Shown: positions 8,750 through 17,856 of the stretch, one piece after another
Layout of the letters: each line of letters begins with the position of its first letter
Numbering within the stretch: position 1 is the first letter of the stretch
Assembly (NCBI RefSeq): GCF_004168035.1
Contig: NZ_SDPU01000028.1
Location: 237,637-301,636 of the forward strand
Reading direction: 5' to 3'
Length of the DNA: 64,000 nucleotides
Source: Nocardioides iriomotensis
GTDB taxonomy: Bacteria > Actinomycetota > Actinomycetes > Propionibacteriales > Nocardioidaceae
Notes under the pieces: generated by a model
Seen by the model: the letters and a program-made list of their open reading frames with translations, nothing else
What the model was told of the DNA's origin: nothing
Databases searched by the model: none
Translations under genes and position numbers: made by a program

Positions 8750-9688
8750 TCAGTCCTCCCGGAGGTGCGGGTTGCTCAGCGCGTCGACGCCGAAGTTGAT
8801 CAGGGTGAACGACGTGATCAGGCCGGCCAGCACCACGCCCGGCGCGACCAGCCACGCCCACTGCCCGGTGAGCAGGGCGCCGCCGGCGCTGGCCTGGTTG
8901 AGCATCGTGCCCCAGCTGATCGTCTGCGGGTCGCCGAGACCGAGGAACGACAGGCCCGCCTCCGCGCCGATCGCGCCGAGGGCCGAGCCCATGAAGCCGA
9001 CGACGATGAGCGAGGTCATGTTGGGCGCGATCTCGTAGAAGATGATCCGCATCGTGCCGTCGCCGGAGAACTTGGCCGCGGTCACGTAGTCGCGGGTGCG
9101 CAGCGTGATGATCTGGGCGCGCTTGATCCGGGCGCCGAACGCCCAGCCGGTCACCGCGATCACGATGATGACGAGCCCCAGACCCTTCACCGGCGCGTAG
9201 GCGCTCAGCGTGATCATCAGCGGCAGGACCGGTACGACGAGGCCGAGGTTGATCAGGAACGACAGCACCTCGTCGACCACGCCTTGCAGGTAGCCGGCGG
9301 TGAGGCCGATGACGAGCGCGATCACTGTCGACAGCACGCCGGCCACGATGCCGACGATCAGCGACGTCCGGGCGCCGTACACGAGCTGGGAGAAGACGTC
9401 CTGGCCGCGGGCGGTGGTGCCGAGCCAGTGCGCAGCCGACGGGCCTTCGGAGAGACCGAAGTCGTCGACGCGCGGGCCGTACGGCGTGACGAGGGGCGCG
9501 GCGACGGCGACCACCACGAAGCCGGCCAGCATGACCAGCCCGAGGCGGCACTTGCCGTTGCGCCACAGGATCACGAACCAGCCGGGGACCCGGCCACTGC
9601 GGCCCGCCTCGACCGCGGCGACACCGGCGAGCTCGGTGTCCCCGGCGCCGGTGGTGGCGGCGGCGGGGACGTTGCTGGTGCTGCTCAT
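8750..9688 (-). CDS. ABC transporter permease, DppC type
   Basis: A 312-residue membrane protein with about six transmembrane helices, an N-terminal cytoplasmic leader of ~45 residues, and the BPD_transp_1 domain with EAGLSFLGLGDP, a hallmark of DppC/OppC permeases. The ATG at 9688 overlaps the stop of the upstream permease (ATGA). The stop lies 5 bases before the ATPase start. It forms half of the channel with the DppB-type partner. Confidence 0.92.
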   Translation of the reverse strand: MSSTSNVPAAATTGAGDTELAGVAAVEAGRSGRVPGWFVILWRNGKCRLGLVMLAGFVVVAVAAPLVTPYGPRVDDFGLSEGPSAAHWLGTTARGQDVFSQLVYGARTSLIVGIVAGVLSTVIALVIGLTAGYLQGVVDEVLSFLINLGLVVPVLPLMITLSAYAPVKGLGLVIIVIAVTGWAFGARIKRAQIITLRTRDYVTAAKFSGDGTMRIIFYEIAPNMTSLIVVGFMGSALGAIGAEAGLSFLGLGDPQTISWGTMLNQASAGGALLTGQWAWLVAPGVVLAGLITSFTLINFGVDALSNPHLRED

Positions 9689-10680
9689 GCCGCCTCCGTC
9701 CGGCGGACGCGCGGGTCGAGCACGCCGTACAGCAGGTCGGCGACGAAGTTCGCGACGAGCACACCGATGGTCGTGAAGAGGAACAGTGCCTGCATCAGGG
9801 GGAAGTCCTTGTTGGACACCGACTCGAGCAGGAGACGCCCGAGGCCGGGGTAGTTGAAGATCGTCTCGACGAGCACCGTGCCGCCGAGGATGCTGCCGAG
9901 CGCGATCGCGAAGCCGGTGACGTTCGGCAGGATCGCGATCCGCGCGCCGTAGGTGAGCGCGATCCGGCGCTGCGGCAGGCCCTTGGCGCGGGCCAGCCGC
10001 GCGTAGTCCTGGCCGAGCTCCTGCACCATGTTGTTGCGCATCCCGATGATCCAGCCGATCGGGCCGGTGATCAGCAGCGACAGTGCCGGCAGCACGCTGT
10101 GCTGGAAGGCGTCGGAGAAGAACAGCCAGCTCCAGCCGGGCGTGCTGCCACCGCCGTAGCCGCCGCCGTCGGGGAACCACTGCAGCGTGATCGCGAAGAC
10201 GTAGATCAGGAGCAGCGCGATCCAGAAGAACGGCAGCGTGCCGACGAACGTCGAGCCGAGCGTGATGACCGAGTCGACGCGGGAGTTGCGGCGGTACGCC
10301 GCCCACGCGCCGAGCAGCGTGCCGATCACGAACGACAGGATCTGGGTGACGCCGACCAGGACCACCGTCCAGAGCGCGGCGTCCCCGATCACCTCGGTGA
10401 CGGTGTAGGGGAAGTAGGTGTAGGACAGCCCGAAGTTCCCGTGGACAAGCTCGCCGAGGTAGTCCCAGTACTGCGTGAGCAGACTTCCGTCCGGCGTACC
10501 GAGCAGTCTCCGGATCGCCTCCACCTGGCGCGGGTCGACGGCCTCGGACTTCCCGGTCAAGCGGCTGACGATGGCCTCGGCGGGGTCGCCGGGCTGCAGC
10601 CGCGGGATCAGGAAGTTGAGGGTGACCGCGGCCCAGAGGGTGGCGACGAAGAAGCCGGTACGCCGGAGGAAGTAGCCCAT
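9685..10680 (-). CDS. ABC transporter permease, DppB type
   Basis: A 331-residue permease with one N-terminal helix (GYFLRRTGFFVATLWAAVTL), a periplasmic-side loop and five further helices. GTVLVETIFNYPGLGRLL is the DppB/OppB signature. It starts 3 bases after the binding-protein gene ends and overlaps dppC by four bases, so all are one transcript. It partners the DppC-type permease. Confidence 0.92.
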   Translation of the reverse strand: MGYFLRRTGFFVATLWAAVTLNFLIPRLQPGDPAEAIVSRLTGKSEAVDPRQVEAIRRLLGTPDGSLLTQYWDYLGELVHGNFGLSYTYFPYTVTEVIGDAALWTVVLVGVTQILSFVIGTLLGAWAAYRRNSRVDSVITLGSTFVGTLPFFWIALLLIYVFAITLQWFPDGGGYGGGSTPGWSWLFFSDAFQHSVLPALSLLITGPIGWIIGMRNNMVQELGQDYARLARAKGLPQRRIALTYGARIAILPNVTGFAIALGSILGGTVLVETIFNYPGLGRLLLESVSNKDFPLMQALFLFTTIGVLVANFVADLLYGVLDPRVRRTEAA

Positions 10681-10683
10681 GGG

Positions 10684-12369
10684 TCAGCCCTCGTCCCCGG
10701 AGTCCTCAGCCGGACGCAGGTGCATCAGCATCGGCAGGAAGTCGTTGCTGCCGGCGTACGGGTCGTCCTCGTTGGGCCAGCCCACGGCGTTCTTGGTGCT
10801 GTACTGGAACCACTTGGCGCCGTACCAGATCGGGATGTTCGGCACCTCGTCCATCATGATCTCGGCCAGCCCGGCGACGGCCTCCTGCTGCTCCGACTCG
10901 TCGGTCGCGACCTTGAGGTCGGCGAGGAGGGCGTCGGTCTCCGGGTCCTGCCACCGCGTCTCGTTGGAGAGCGCCGGCTTGCCGACCGGTGCCGTGCGGG
11001 AGCTGTCGAGCGGGTCCGCGAAGTTGCGGTACATGTCGCAGGTGCCGCCGTAGACGCCGAAGATCATGTCGTAGTTGCCGGTCTTGCGGTCCTCGTCGTG
11101 CGTGGCCGGCTGCGGCGTCTCCTGGTCCACCTCGAAGCCGAGGTCCTGCAGGTTCTCGATCAGGATGTCCGACGCGGCGACCCAGTCGAGGTACTCGCCC
11201 GGGACCTTGAAGCTGAACGAGATCGGGTTGCCGTCCTTGTCGAGACGGTTGCCGTCGGCGTCCGTCTTGTAGCCCGCGTCGGTCAGCGCCTGGTCGGCCG
11301 CCTCGGCGTCGTACGGCATCTTGCCCTCGTTCTCGAGACCCTCCGGCAGCCAGTCCTCCTGGCCGGGGATGACCAGGCCGGTCTGGCTGGCCTGCTCGAC
11401 GTAGCCGAGCTGGGCCTTCTCGACGACCTCGTCGTAGTTGAAGGCGGTCGTCAGCGCACGCCGGAACTCGACGTCGTCGAACGGCTTCTCGGTCAGGTTC
11501 ATGTACACGGAGATGACGCCACCGGGCGCGTACCAGTAGTGGTTGTGCTCGGGGTCGCGCTCGACGTACGTCTTCTCGATGTCGGGGACGTACATGCCCT
11601 GGGTGTCGTACTCGCCGCGGCTGAGCTTGAGCTGCTCGACCTGGCCGCCGGAGTCGACCTTGTGGAACTTGATCTCCTTGACCTTCAGGTCGTCGGCCTG
11701 CCAGTAGTCGGGGTTGCGCTCGATCGTCAGCTCGCGCGGGTTGAACGACTTGATCGTCATCGGGCCGGTGCCGACGGGGTCCTTCGCGTTCGTGAACGTC
11801 GTCGGGTCGTCGACCTGCGACCAGACGTGCTCCGGCACGATCGGGACGCCGTTGATCATCTGGAACGCCGAACCGCCGGGCTCCTTGAACGTGAACGTGA
11901 CCTGGCTGTCGCCGGTCGCCTCGACGGCGTCGAGGTACTGCCAGACGCCGGCAGTGTCGAGGACGTCGTTCTCCTTGATCAGGTTGAACGTGTAGGCGAC
12001 GTCCTCGTTGGTGAAGTCCTCACCGTCGTTCCACTTCACGCCGTCGCGGATGTCGAAGACGAGGGTCTTGTCGTCGGTCCAGTCGTAGCCGGTGGCCAGC
12101 CACGGGATCTCCTGGCAGGAGTAGGTCTCGACGATCATCAGCCGCTCGTAGAGGTACTCGGTGGCGCTGAGCTTGGTGGCGAGGAGGAACGGGTTGTAGT
12201 TCTCCTTCGGCATCTCGCCGCCGCCGAAGTCGCCGTAGTTCAGGACGGGGATCAGGCCGTCCTCGGTGGGAGCGGCGCTGGTGCTCTCGGTGCCGGTGCA
12301 GCCGGCGAGGGTGAGGCTTGCTGTGGTCGCGACCGCCACGAGGGCAGCACGGAACCGTCGGGGTGTCAT
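10684..12369 (-). CDS. ABC transporter family 5 solute-binding lipoprotein
   Basis: A 561-residue extracytoplasmic binding protein (SBP_bac_5). The signal peptide ends in LTLAGC, a lipobox, with Cys at about residue 23, so it is membrane-anchored. Family features include WNDGEDFTNEDVAYTF and DYWQADD. ATG 12369 is preceded by GGAGG; the frame is open upstream without family sequence. It is first in the transport operon. Although family 5 proteins are called peptide-binding, actinobacterial members next to glycosidases often bind oligosaccharides such as cellobiose or xylo-oligomers, which fits here (inference). Confidence 0.92.
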   Translation of the reverse strand: MTPRRFRAALVAVATTASLTLAGCTGTESTSAAPTEDGLIPVLNYGDFGGGEMPKENYNPFLLATKLSATEYLYERLMIVETYSCQEIPWLATGYDWTDDKTLVFDIRDGVKWNDGEDFTNEDVAYTFNLIKENDVLDTAGVWQYLDAVEATGDSQVTFTFKEPGGSAFQMINGVPIVPEHVWSQVDDPTTFTNAKDPVGTGPMTIKSFNPRELTIERNPDYWQADDLKVKEIKFHKVDSGGQVEQLKLSRGEYDTQGMYVPDIEKTYVERDPEHNHYWYAPGGVISVYMNLTEKPFDDVEFRRALTTAFNYDEVVEKAQLGYVEQASQTGLVIPGQEDWLPEGLENEGKMPYDAEAADQALTDAGYKTDADGNRLDKDGNPISFSFKVPGEYLDWVAASDILIENLQDLGFEVDQETPQPATHDEDRKTGNYDMIFGVYGGTCDMYRNFADPLDSSRTAPVGKPALSNETRWQDPETDALLADLKVATDESEQQEAVAGLAEIMMDEVPNIPIWYGAKWFQYSTKNAVGWPNEDDPYAGSNDFLPMLMHLRPAEDSGDEG

Positions 12370-12476
12370 GGGAATGACCTCCAAGGTGACCGACGCGGGG
12401 GACGGCGTCGGTGGGCGAACAGGGGGGTGACGCGCAGGCTGGGCTCTGGTCACCTCGACGGTGAGGTGGGGCCCCG

Positions 12477-12483
12477 AGAAACC
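12477..12483. promoter_or_regulatory. Possible LacI half-operator before transporter operon
   Basis: AGAAACC matches one half of the AGAAACCGGTTTCT operator, but the other half is degenerate (TGTGAGG). It lies in the lacI/binding-protein gap, upstream of the transporter. Weak on its own; meaningful only because two full sites exist in the same locus. Confidence 0.3.
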
Positions 12484-12504
12484 TGTGAGGGAGCCAGGTG
12501 CAGG

Positions 12505-13506
12505 TCAGCCACCACCGCCGTCCCGGCAGCCGCACGAACCGCGCAGCACGATCTCGGTGGGCAGCAGGACGGCGCCTGCGGGGTCGGGCGACCGGTCGGC
12601 CAGCAGACGTGCGGTGGTCGTCGCCAGCTCACGGACGGGCTGCCGCACCGTGGTCAGGTCGGGGTTCACGAGCGAGGCCATCGGCATGTCGTCGAACCCG
12701 GTGATGGCGATGTCGTCGGGGACCTTGAGGCCCCGTCCCATCGCCCCGATCATCACGCCGAGGGCGGTCTCGTCGTTGGCACAGACCACGGCCTCGGGCG
12801 GCTCGTCGCCGTCGAGGAGCTGCTTCGCGGCGATCACGCCGTCGGACTGCTGGAGTCCCACGCGCACGGGCTCCTTCGGCGGCTTCCGCCGCGCGGTCTT
12901 GTGCGCGGCGAGAAACGCCTCCCAGCGGACGGTGACGTCGGTCGAGCCGTCGGGGTTGCCGACGAACGCCAACCGGCGGTAGCCGTGGTCGACCAGCAGG
13001 TGCCGGGTCAGACCACGCATGCTGCTGTTGTCGACGCGCACCGAGGCGTGCGCGGGTCCGGTGTCGCCGGCCATGACGACCACGCGCACCATCCCGCAGA
13101 GCTTCTCGAGCGCGGCGTCGGAGACCGTGCCGCCGTGGATGGCCATGCCGTCGACGCGGCCGGCCAGGTCGATCACGGTCGCGTCGGTGTCGTCGCGCGA
13201 GTGCGACGCCAGCACGAGCACGCTGTCGCCGGTCTCCAGCGCCTGCACCTCGAAGCCCTGGATGAGCTCGGCGAAGTAGGGGCCGGACAGACCGGGAAAC
13301 ACCAGGCCCAGCGCGCCGTGGCGTCGCTCGGCGAGTGCGCGACCGAAGTGGCTCGGCTTGTAGCCGTGCTCCTCGATCACCCGGAGCACCCGCTCGCGGA
13401 GCACCGGGTCGACGTGCGTCGAGCCCCGGGAGACCCGCGAGACGGTGGCAGGAGACACCCCGGCGAGCTCGGCGACCCGCCGCACGGTGATCTTGCCGTT
13501 GCTCAT
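12505..13506 (-). CDS. LacI-family transcriptional repressor
   Basis: A 333-residue repressor. The N-terminal helix-turn-helix is ITVRRVAELAGVSPATVSRV (about residues 5-24), followed by the hinge helix and a periplasmic-binding-protein-like sensor domain typical of LacI/GalR proteins. It ends in CGC plus a glycine run. It is divergent from the GH35 gene; a GAAACCGGTTTC palindrome lies 24 bases before its start, implying autoregulation and control of GH35, with a longer copy before the GH39 pair. The same-strand transporter operon is 135 bases downstream. The effector is probably an oligosaccharide breakdown product. Confidence 0.93.
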   Translation of the reverse strand: MSNGKITVRRVAELAGVSPATVSRVSRGSTHVDPVLRERVLRVIEEHGYKPSHFGRALAERRHGALGLVFPGLSGPYFAELIQGFEVQALETGDSVLVLASHSRDDTDATVIDLAGRVDGMAIHGGTVSDAALEKLCGMVRVVVMAGDTGPAHASVRVDNSSMRGLTRHLLVDHGYRRLAFVGNPDGSTDVTVRWEAFLAAHKTARRKPPKEPVRVGLQQSDGVIAAKQLLDGDEPPEAVVCANDETALGVMIGAMGRGLKVPDDIAITGFDDMPMASLVNPDLTTVRQPVRELATTTARLLADRSPDPAGAVLLPTEIVLRGSCGCRDGGGG

Positions 13507-13530
13507 TCGCGTGACTCCCGTTACGTTCTA

Positions 13531-13542
13531 GAAACCGGTTTC
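13531..13542. promoter_or_regulatory. LacI-type operator between lacI and GH35
   Basis: GAAACCGGTTTC is a perfect 12-bp palindrome in the 152-base divergent region. It equals the core of the operator at 3137-3150. Position 24 bases before the lacI start fits autorepression; it could also govern GH35 transcription. Confidence 0.75.
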
Positions 13543-13658
13543 CGGACCATAACCAGAGACGCAGCGACGTGGCAAGACCCTGTTTCCCGGCTGTTTCCGG
13601 GCTGCACCTGGTGGTCCCGGCGACCCCGCCCCTCTGATCTCGGACCCCAGGACCACGC

Positions 13659-16130
13659 GTGAGCTCTGCTTCTCCCGACCGTTCCATCCCAGCCGTCCAG
13701 ACCACCCGCAGCGTGCGCCTCGAGCGCCGCCGGATCCTCGTCGACGGCCGCCCGCGCATCCTGATGGCGGGCGAGGTGCACTACTTCCGGCTGCACCGCG
13801 AGGACTGGGCGGACCGCCTCGACAAGCTGGTCGCGAGCGGCTGCGACGCGGCGGCCGTCTACATGCCGTGGCTCGTGCACGAGACCGCCGATGGCCGGAT
13901 CGACCTCACCGGCGAGACCAGCCCCTACCGCGACCTCGTCGGCTTCCTGGACCTCGCCGCCGAGCGCGGCCTGCTCGTCATCGCACGGCCCGGCCCGTTC
14001 GTGATGGCCGAGCTGAAGAACGAGGGCATCCCGTTCCGGGTCTACGACGAGCACCCCGACGCCGTACCGCTGGGGTGGGACGGCGTGCCCGCGCCGTCGC
14101 GCACCCTCGACTACCTGGAACCGGGCTACCTCGCCGACGCCGAGCGCTGGTACGCCGCGATCATGCCCGTCCTGGCCGAGCGACAGGTGAGCCGCGGCGG
14201 GCCGGTCGTCGCCGTGCAGCTCGACAACGAGGTCGGCATGCTGTCGTGGGTCACCAACACCCCCGAGCTCAGCGACGGCTTCCTGACCGGCCTGGCCGAG
14301 CGGGTCGAGCAGACGGTCGGCCGCGACGCCGCGGTCACGCGGTTCGGCGCCGACCCCAAGGACCTCGACGCGTGGGTCGCCTGGTTCCGCGCCGGAGGCA
14401 CCGGCGGCACCGAGGAGCAGCAGCTCGCCGTGCACCACGAGATCGGCGACTTCCACCGCGACCGCTACGCGACGTACCTGCGACGGCTGCACCACGTAGC
14501 CCGCGCGAACGGCGTCGAGGACGTGCCGTACGTGATCAACCTGCACGGCACCGGGGAGGGCCGCGGCCGCACCTTCCCGATCGGGATCAGCCAGCTGTCC
14601 CGGGCGTACGCCGGCGTCCCGCAGATGACGTCCGGGTCCGACCACTACCTCGGCGAGCTGACCGTCGAGAACGTCCCGGACCTCTACACGGTCAACACGT
14701 TCATGGGGTCGGTGCACGACGCCGACCAGCCGCTCACCTCGCTGGAGTTCGAGGCCGGGACGGGCGACTACGGCGAGGACCTCAGCCGGCTGGTCAGTCC
14801 GGAGACGACGGAGCTCAAGACCCGGCTGTGCGTGGCGCAGGGCAACCGGCTGATCAGCTACTACCTGTTCGCCGGCGGGCACAACCCACCGCTCGACAGC
14901 AAGGTCGGCGACGGCAACGACCGGATCGCGTTCACCGGCGAGCGGCACGGGTTCGCCGCACCCGTCGACCCCGAGGGCGGGCTCAACGCCACCTACGACA
15001 CCGTCACCAGTGCCGTCCGCGCGGTGCACGGCGCCGAGCACCTGCTCGCCGACATGGACCCCGAGCACGACGACGTGCTGCTCGCGTACGTGCCGGACCA
15101 CTACCTGACCGAGTACGCCCACCCCGCCTCGCCGCGACGCCGCCACGTCGTCGTCGAGCTCGAGCGTTTCCGCGGCATGGGCACCCGCGACATCCTGGCC
15201 CGCGCCCTGGTGCTCGGCGGCTACTCGTTCACCTCCGCCGACCTGTCCGCCGCCGACCTCGACCCGCGCGGCCCGGTCGTCGCGCTGGCCAGCCCGCCGG
15301 TGCTCGGCCGGGCGGTCCAGGAGCGGCTGGCCGGCTTCGTCCGGGCCGGGGGGCGCCTGCTGCTGCACGGCGTGCTGCCGGTGCTCGACGACGACGGCAC
15401 CGCGTGCACGGTGCTGGCCGACGCCCTGGGCCTGGAGGCGGGGCGGCGGGTCGACGGCGGTCCGCACCTCTTCCCGTCCGTGCTGATCCCCGGGCAGCCC
15501 GAGGTCCGGGTCGGCGTGCTGCAGCACCTCGACGCCTCCGGCTCCACGGAGGTGACGCCGATGGCCACCGACGTGATGGACGGTTCGACCGTCGTGGCCG
15601 AGGTCGCCGCCCCCGGTGGCGGCCGTGCGGTGGTCGTCAGCTGCGACTACCCCTGCCACCTCGACGTCTGGCGCGCTCTCCTCGTCCGGCTCGGCGTCGA
15701 GCGGCGGCTGGTCACCCCCGGCAGCACGCCGGGCCTGGTGGCCGGCACGACGACGGACGCCCGCGGCCAGCGGCTGCTGCACCTGCTCAACGTCGCGCCG
15801 ACGGCGCAGGACTTCGGCGTCACGATCGACGGCGCGTCCTACGCCGACGGGGCGACGGTGCACCTCCCGGCCCGCGCCGGGCTCATGCTGCCGGTCGACG
15901 TACGGCTGGACGGCGGGGTGCTCCGCTGGGCCACCACCGAGCTCGACGGCGCCGGCGACGGCTCCACCATGCTGCTCCGACGGCTCGACCGACCCGCGTC
16001 CGCGCTCGTCGAGACCGACCGCGAGGTCGACGCCGACGACGACGTGGTGGTGACCCGGACGGGCTCCGGCTGGCTGCTCACCTGGCCCGGCGGTACGGCG
16101 AGCGGCACGGTGCGCGTGCGGCTGCGCTGA
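13659..16130 (+). CDS. GH35-like beta-galactosidase
   Basis: An 823-residue enzyme. It opens with the GH35 signature region (GEVHYFRLHREDWADRL) and has VAVQLDNEVG with acid/base Glu191 and SLEFEAG with the presumed nucleophile (Glu363 or Glu365). A long C-terminal half holds a glutamine-amidotransferase-like and beta-sandwich region, as in GH35/GH42 relatives. There is no signal peptide, so it should cleave imported beta-galactosides in the cytoplasm. The start is GTG 13659. The stop overlaps the next start (TGATG), coupling it to the kinase. Upstream is a LacI operator. Confidence 0.82.
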   Translation: MSSASPDRSIPAVQTTRSVRLERRRILVDGRPRILMAGEVHYFRLHREDWADRLDKLVASGCDAAAVYMPWLVHETADGRIDLTGETSPYRDLVGFLDLAAERGLLVIARPGPFVMAELKNEGIPFRVYDEHPDAVPLGWDGVPAPSRTLDYLEPGYLADAERWYAAIMPVLAERQVSRGGPVVAVQLDNEVGMLSWVTNTPELSDGFLTGLAERVEQTVGRDAAVTRFGADPKDLDAWVAWFRAGGTGGTEEQQLAVHHEIGDFHRDRYATYLRRLHHVARANGVEDVPYVINLHGTGEGRGRTFPIGISQLSRAYAGVPQMTSGSDHYLGELTVENVPDLYTVNTFMGSVHDADQPLTSLEFEAGTGDYGEDLSRLVSPETTELKTRLCVAQGNRLISYYLFAGGHNPPLDSKVGDGNDRIAFTGERHGFAAPVDPEGGLNATYDTVTSAVRAVHGAEHLLADMDPEHDDVLLAYVPDHYLTEYAHPASPRRRHVVVELERFRGMGTRDILARALVLGGYSFTSADLSAADLDPRGPVVALASPPVLGRAVQERLAGFVRAGGRLLLHGVLPVLDDDGTACTVLADALGLEAGRRVDGGPHLFPSVLIPGQPEVRVGVLQHLDASGSTEVTPMATDVMDGSTVVAEVAAPGGGRAVVVSCDYPCHLDVWRALLVRLGVERRLVTPGSTPGLVAGTTTDARGQRLLHLLNVAPTAQDFGVTIDGASYADGATVHLPARAGLMLPVDVRLDGGVLRWATTELDGAGDGSTMLLRRLDRPASALVETDREVDADDDVVVTRTGSGWLLTWPGGTASGTVRVRLR

Positions 16131-16936
16131 TGACCGACGTCGCCCTGGCGCTCGACGCGGGAGGGACCAAGCTGCTCGCCGGCCTGGTCACCCGCGACGG
16201 CACCGCCGTGCTGCGCGAGCAGGTACCCACGCCGCGCGACCACCGAGGCTGCGACCCGGACCTGCGGACGCTGGCGGCGCTCGCCGACCGGGTCCGCCAC
16301 CGCGCCGAGGCGGCCGGCTTCCGGGTGGTCACGGTCGGCGCGGGCATGCCGGAGTACGTCCGTGACGGCGCCCTGACCAGCGCCGAGGTGTTCGCCTGGA
16401 CGCGCCAGCCCGGCGAGGTGCTCGCCGGGCTCGGAGTCCCGGTGGCGGTGGAGTCCGACGTCCGGTGCGCCGCGCTGGCCGAGGCGCGCGTCCGTGGCGA
16501 CGCCGGCTCCCTGCTCTACCTCTCCTGGGGCACCGGCCTGTCGAGCACGCTCGTGGTCGACGGCCGTTGCCTGACCGGCCGGCGCGGCGAGGCGATCGCG
16601 CTCGGCGAGTGGCCCGTCGCGGCGGCTGTCGACCCGTCCTGGCCGGGCAACCTGGAGACGTACGCCTCGGGACGCGGGATCGCCGTGCGGGGCGACGACG
16701 CCGGTGCCGCCGAGGCCGTCGCTCATGCGGTCGCCGCCCTGGTCCGGGTGCTCGACCCCGACGTCGTCGTGCTCGGCGGCGGCGTCGGCACGTCCGGCGG
16801 CCCGTTACCGGCACGGGTCCGCGACGTCGTACCCGGACTGCTGACGCGGACCTGCCCACCGCCCGTGCAGCCCGCCGTCGCGGGCGCCGACGCGGGCCTG
16901 CTCGGCGCGGCGCTCGTCGCGTGGGAGGCGGCGTGA
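16130..16936 (+). CDS. ROK-type sugar kinase-like protein
   Basis: A 268-residue actin-fold ATPase with the N-terminal phosphate loop ALDAGGTKLLAGLV and a DPDVVVLGGGVG adenosine segment, both typical of ROK kinases. It is shorter than usual (~300-320). The ROK zinc cluster CxCGxxGCxE is replaced: the equivalent stretch reads VDPSWPGNLETYASGRG with no cysteines. The active-site GE(W) that normally reads GH also differs. It may phosphorylate the monosaccharide freed by the GH35/GH39 enzymes or be a degenerate sensor. ATG 16130 shares its A with the GH35 stop. Confidence 0.75.
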   Translation: MTDVALALDAGGTKLLAGLVTRDGTAVLREQVPTPRDHRGCDPDLRTLAALADRVRHRAEAAGFRVVTVGAGMPEYVRDGALTSAEVFAWTRQPGEVLAGLGVPVAVESDVRCAALAEARVRGDAGSLLYLSWGTGLSSTLVVDGRCLTGRRGEAIALGEWPVAAAVDPSWPGNLETYASGRGIAVRGDDAGAAEAVAHAVAALVRVLDPDVVVLGGGVGTSGGPLPARVRDVVPGLLTRTCPPPVQPAVAGADAGLLGAALVAWEAA

Positions 16937-16938
16937 GG

Positions 16939-17823
16939 TCAGGGCGTCCAGTCGTCGGGCACCGGTCGGCCCGAGCCGAGGAGGTACGACGCGGGCTCCG
17001 CGCCGCGCACCAGCACGCGCAGCTGCGTGCCGCGCGGGAGGAACGCCGCGTCGCCGGGCCGCAGGCAGGCGACGGTGTACTCCGCGGTCGCCTCGTCCTT
17101 GGCGTCGACCCACAGCTCGCCCTCGGTGACGACGAGCACCGACTCGTCCTCGAGCTTGCGCGCGTCCTCGACGTGCCCGGCCGCGACCCGGCCGATCCCG
17201 ACCGTCAGGTGCTGGGTGTCGACGGTGGTGCCGACGAGGTGGGCGGGGCAGTCGGCGGCGAAGCCCCACAGCGCCGTGCTCACTCCGACCACGTGCAGCC
17301 GCGCGCCGGCCGCCCGCTCCTCCTGCGCCTCCGGCCAGCGGCGCGCCCACCGGTCGTCGCGGTAGCGCACCGCCTCGAGCATCGGCCGGGTCACGGCGTA
17401 CGTCGACGCCGTGCCGCGCGAGGGCGGTGGCGCGAAGAACTCCAGCACCCGGGTCGGACCGCTGCCCGGGTTGAAGCCGTGGTGCCAGGTGTCGCGCCGG
17501 AACAGCACCTGCTCGCCCGCCTCGACGACGCGCACCTCGCCGTGCTCCGGGTCGGCGATGACGAGCGTGCCCTCGAGCACGCAGTAGGCGACGTCCGCGG
17601 CGAAGACCGTCTTGTTGCCGGGCGAGTGCCGGAACTCCCCGCCGGGGGCGAGCTCGTACTCCAGCACGTGCAGCGTGCCGGTCGAGACGTAGACCCGGTC
17701 GGTGACCAGGCCGGACCCCGCATCGCCCCAGACGTGGTGGGCGGTCTCGTCGCGACGCACCACCGTCGGGACGTCGTACGTCGGGCGGGGGGTGGCTCGC
17801 CGTGAGCCGGGTGCGGACGTCAT
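16939..17823 (-). CDS. Bicupin-domain protein
   Basis: A 294-residue protein with two cupin barrels. The first (~residues 20-130) includes LEYELAPGGEFRHSPGNKT and WHHGFNPGSGPTRVLEFF; the second (~190-280) includes LEDESVLVVTEGELWVDAK and CLRPGDAAFLPRG. Cupins of this layout include sugar isomerases and dioxygenases; none is specific enough to name. The ATG at 17823 lies 7 bases after a TATGGT box; an in-frame ATG 12 bases upstream overlaps that box and is less likely. It is convergent with the ROK gene and directly downstream of gntR on the same strand, with a GATTGGTCT element between them. Confidence 0.8.
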   Translation of the reverse strand: MTSAPGSRRATPRPTYDVPTVVRRDETAHHVWGDAGSGLVTDRVYVSTGTLHVLEYELAPGGEFRHSPGNKTVFAADVAYCVLEGTLVIADPEHGEVRVVEAGEQVLFRRDTWHHGFNPGSGPTRVLEFFAPPPSRGTASTYAVTRPMLEAVRYRDDRWARRWPEAQEERAAGARLHVVGVSTALWGFAADCPAHLVGTTVDTQHLTVGIGRVAAGHVEDARKLEDESVLVVTEGELWVDAKDEATAEYTVACLRPGDAAFLPRGTQLRVLVRGAEPASYLLGSGRPVPDDWTP

Positions 17824-17830
17824 GCCGCGG

Positions 17831-17836
17831 ACCATA
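17831..17836 (-). promoter_or_regulatory. Leaderless -10 box of bicupin gene
   Basis: TATGGT on the minus strand lies 7 bases before ATG 17823. It gives the bicupin gene its own start signal despite the short gap to gntR. Confidence 0.45.
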
Positions 17837-17847
17837 CCATTGGACCG

Positions 17848-17856
17848 GATTGGTCT
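17848..17856. promoter_or_regulatory. GATTGGTCT element before bicupin gene
   Basis: GATTGGTCT followed by TATCC, at the gntR stop and just upstream of the bicupin promoter. The same nonamer occurs inside the promoter of the second PhyH gene (18629-18637). TGGTCT is the half-site of many GntR/HutC-type operators, so it is a candidate site for the adjacent GntR protein. Confidence 0.45.

Noticed and set aside
6912..9038. A 708-codon plus-strand frame opposite the ABC ATPase
   Set aside because: Antisense shadow of an unambiguous ABC protein; no ribosome site or homology.
10099..13662. A 1187-codon plus-strand open frame opposite the transporter and lacI genes
   Set aside because: It is antisense to genes with clear family motifs and reads as Val/Arg/Asp/Leu-rich sequence without domains; high GC makes such shadows common.
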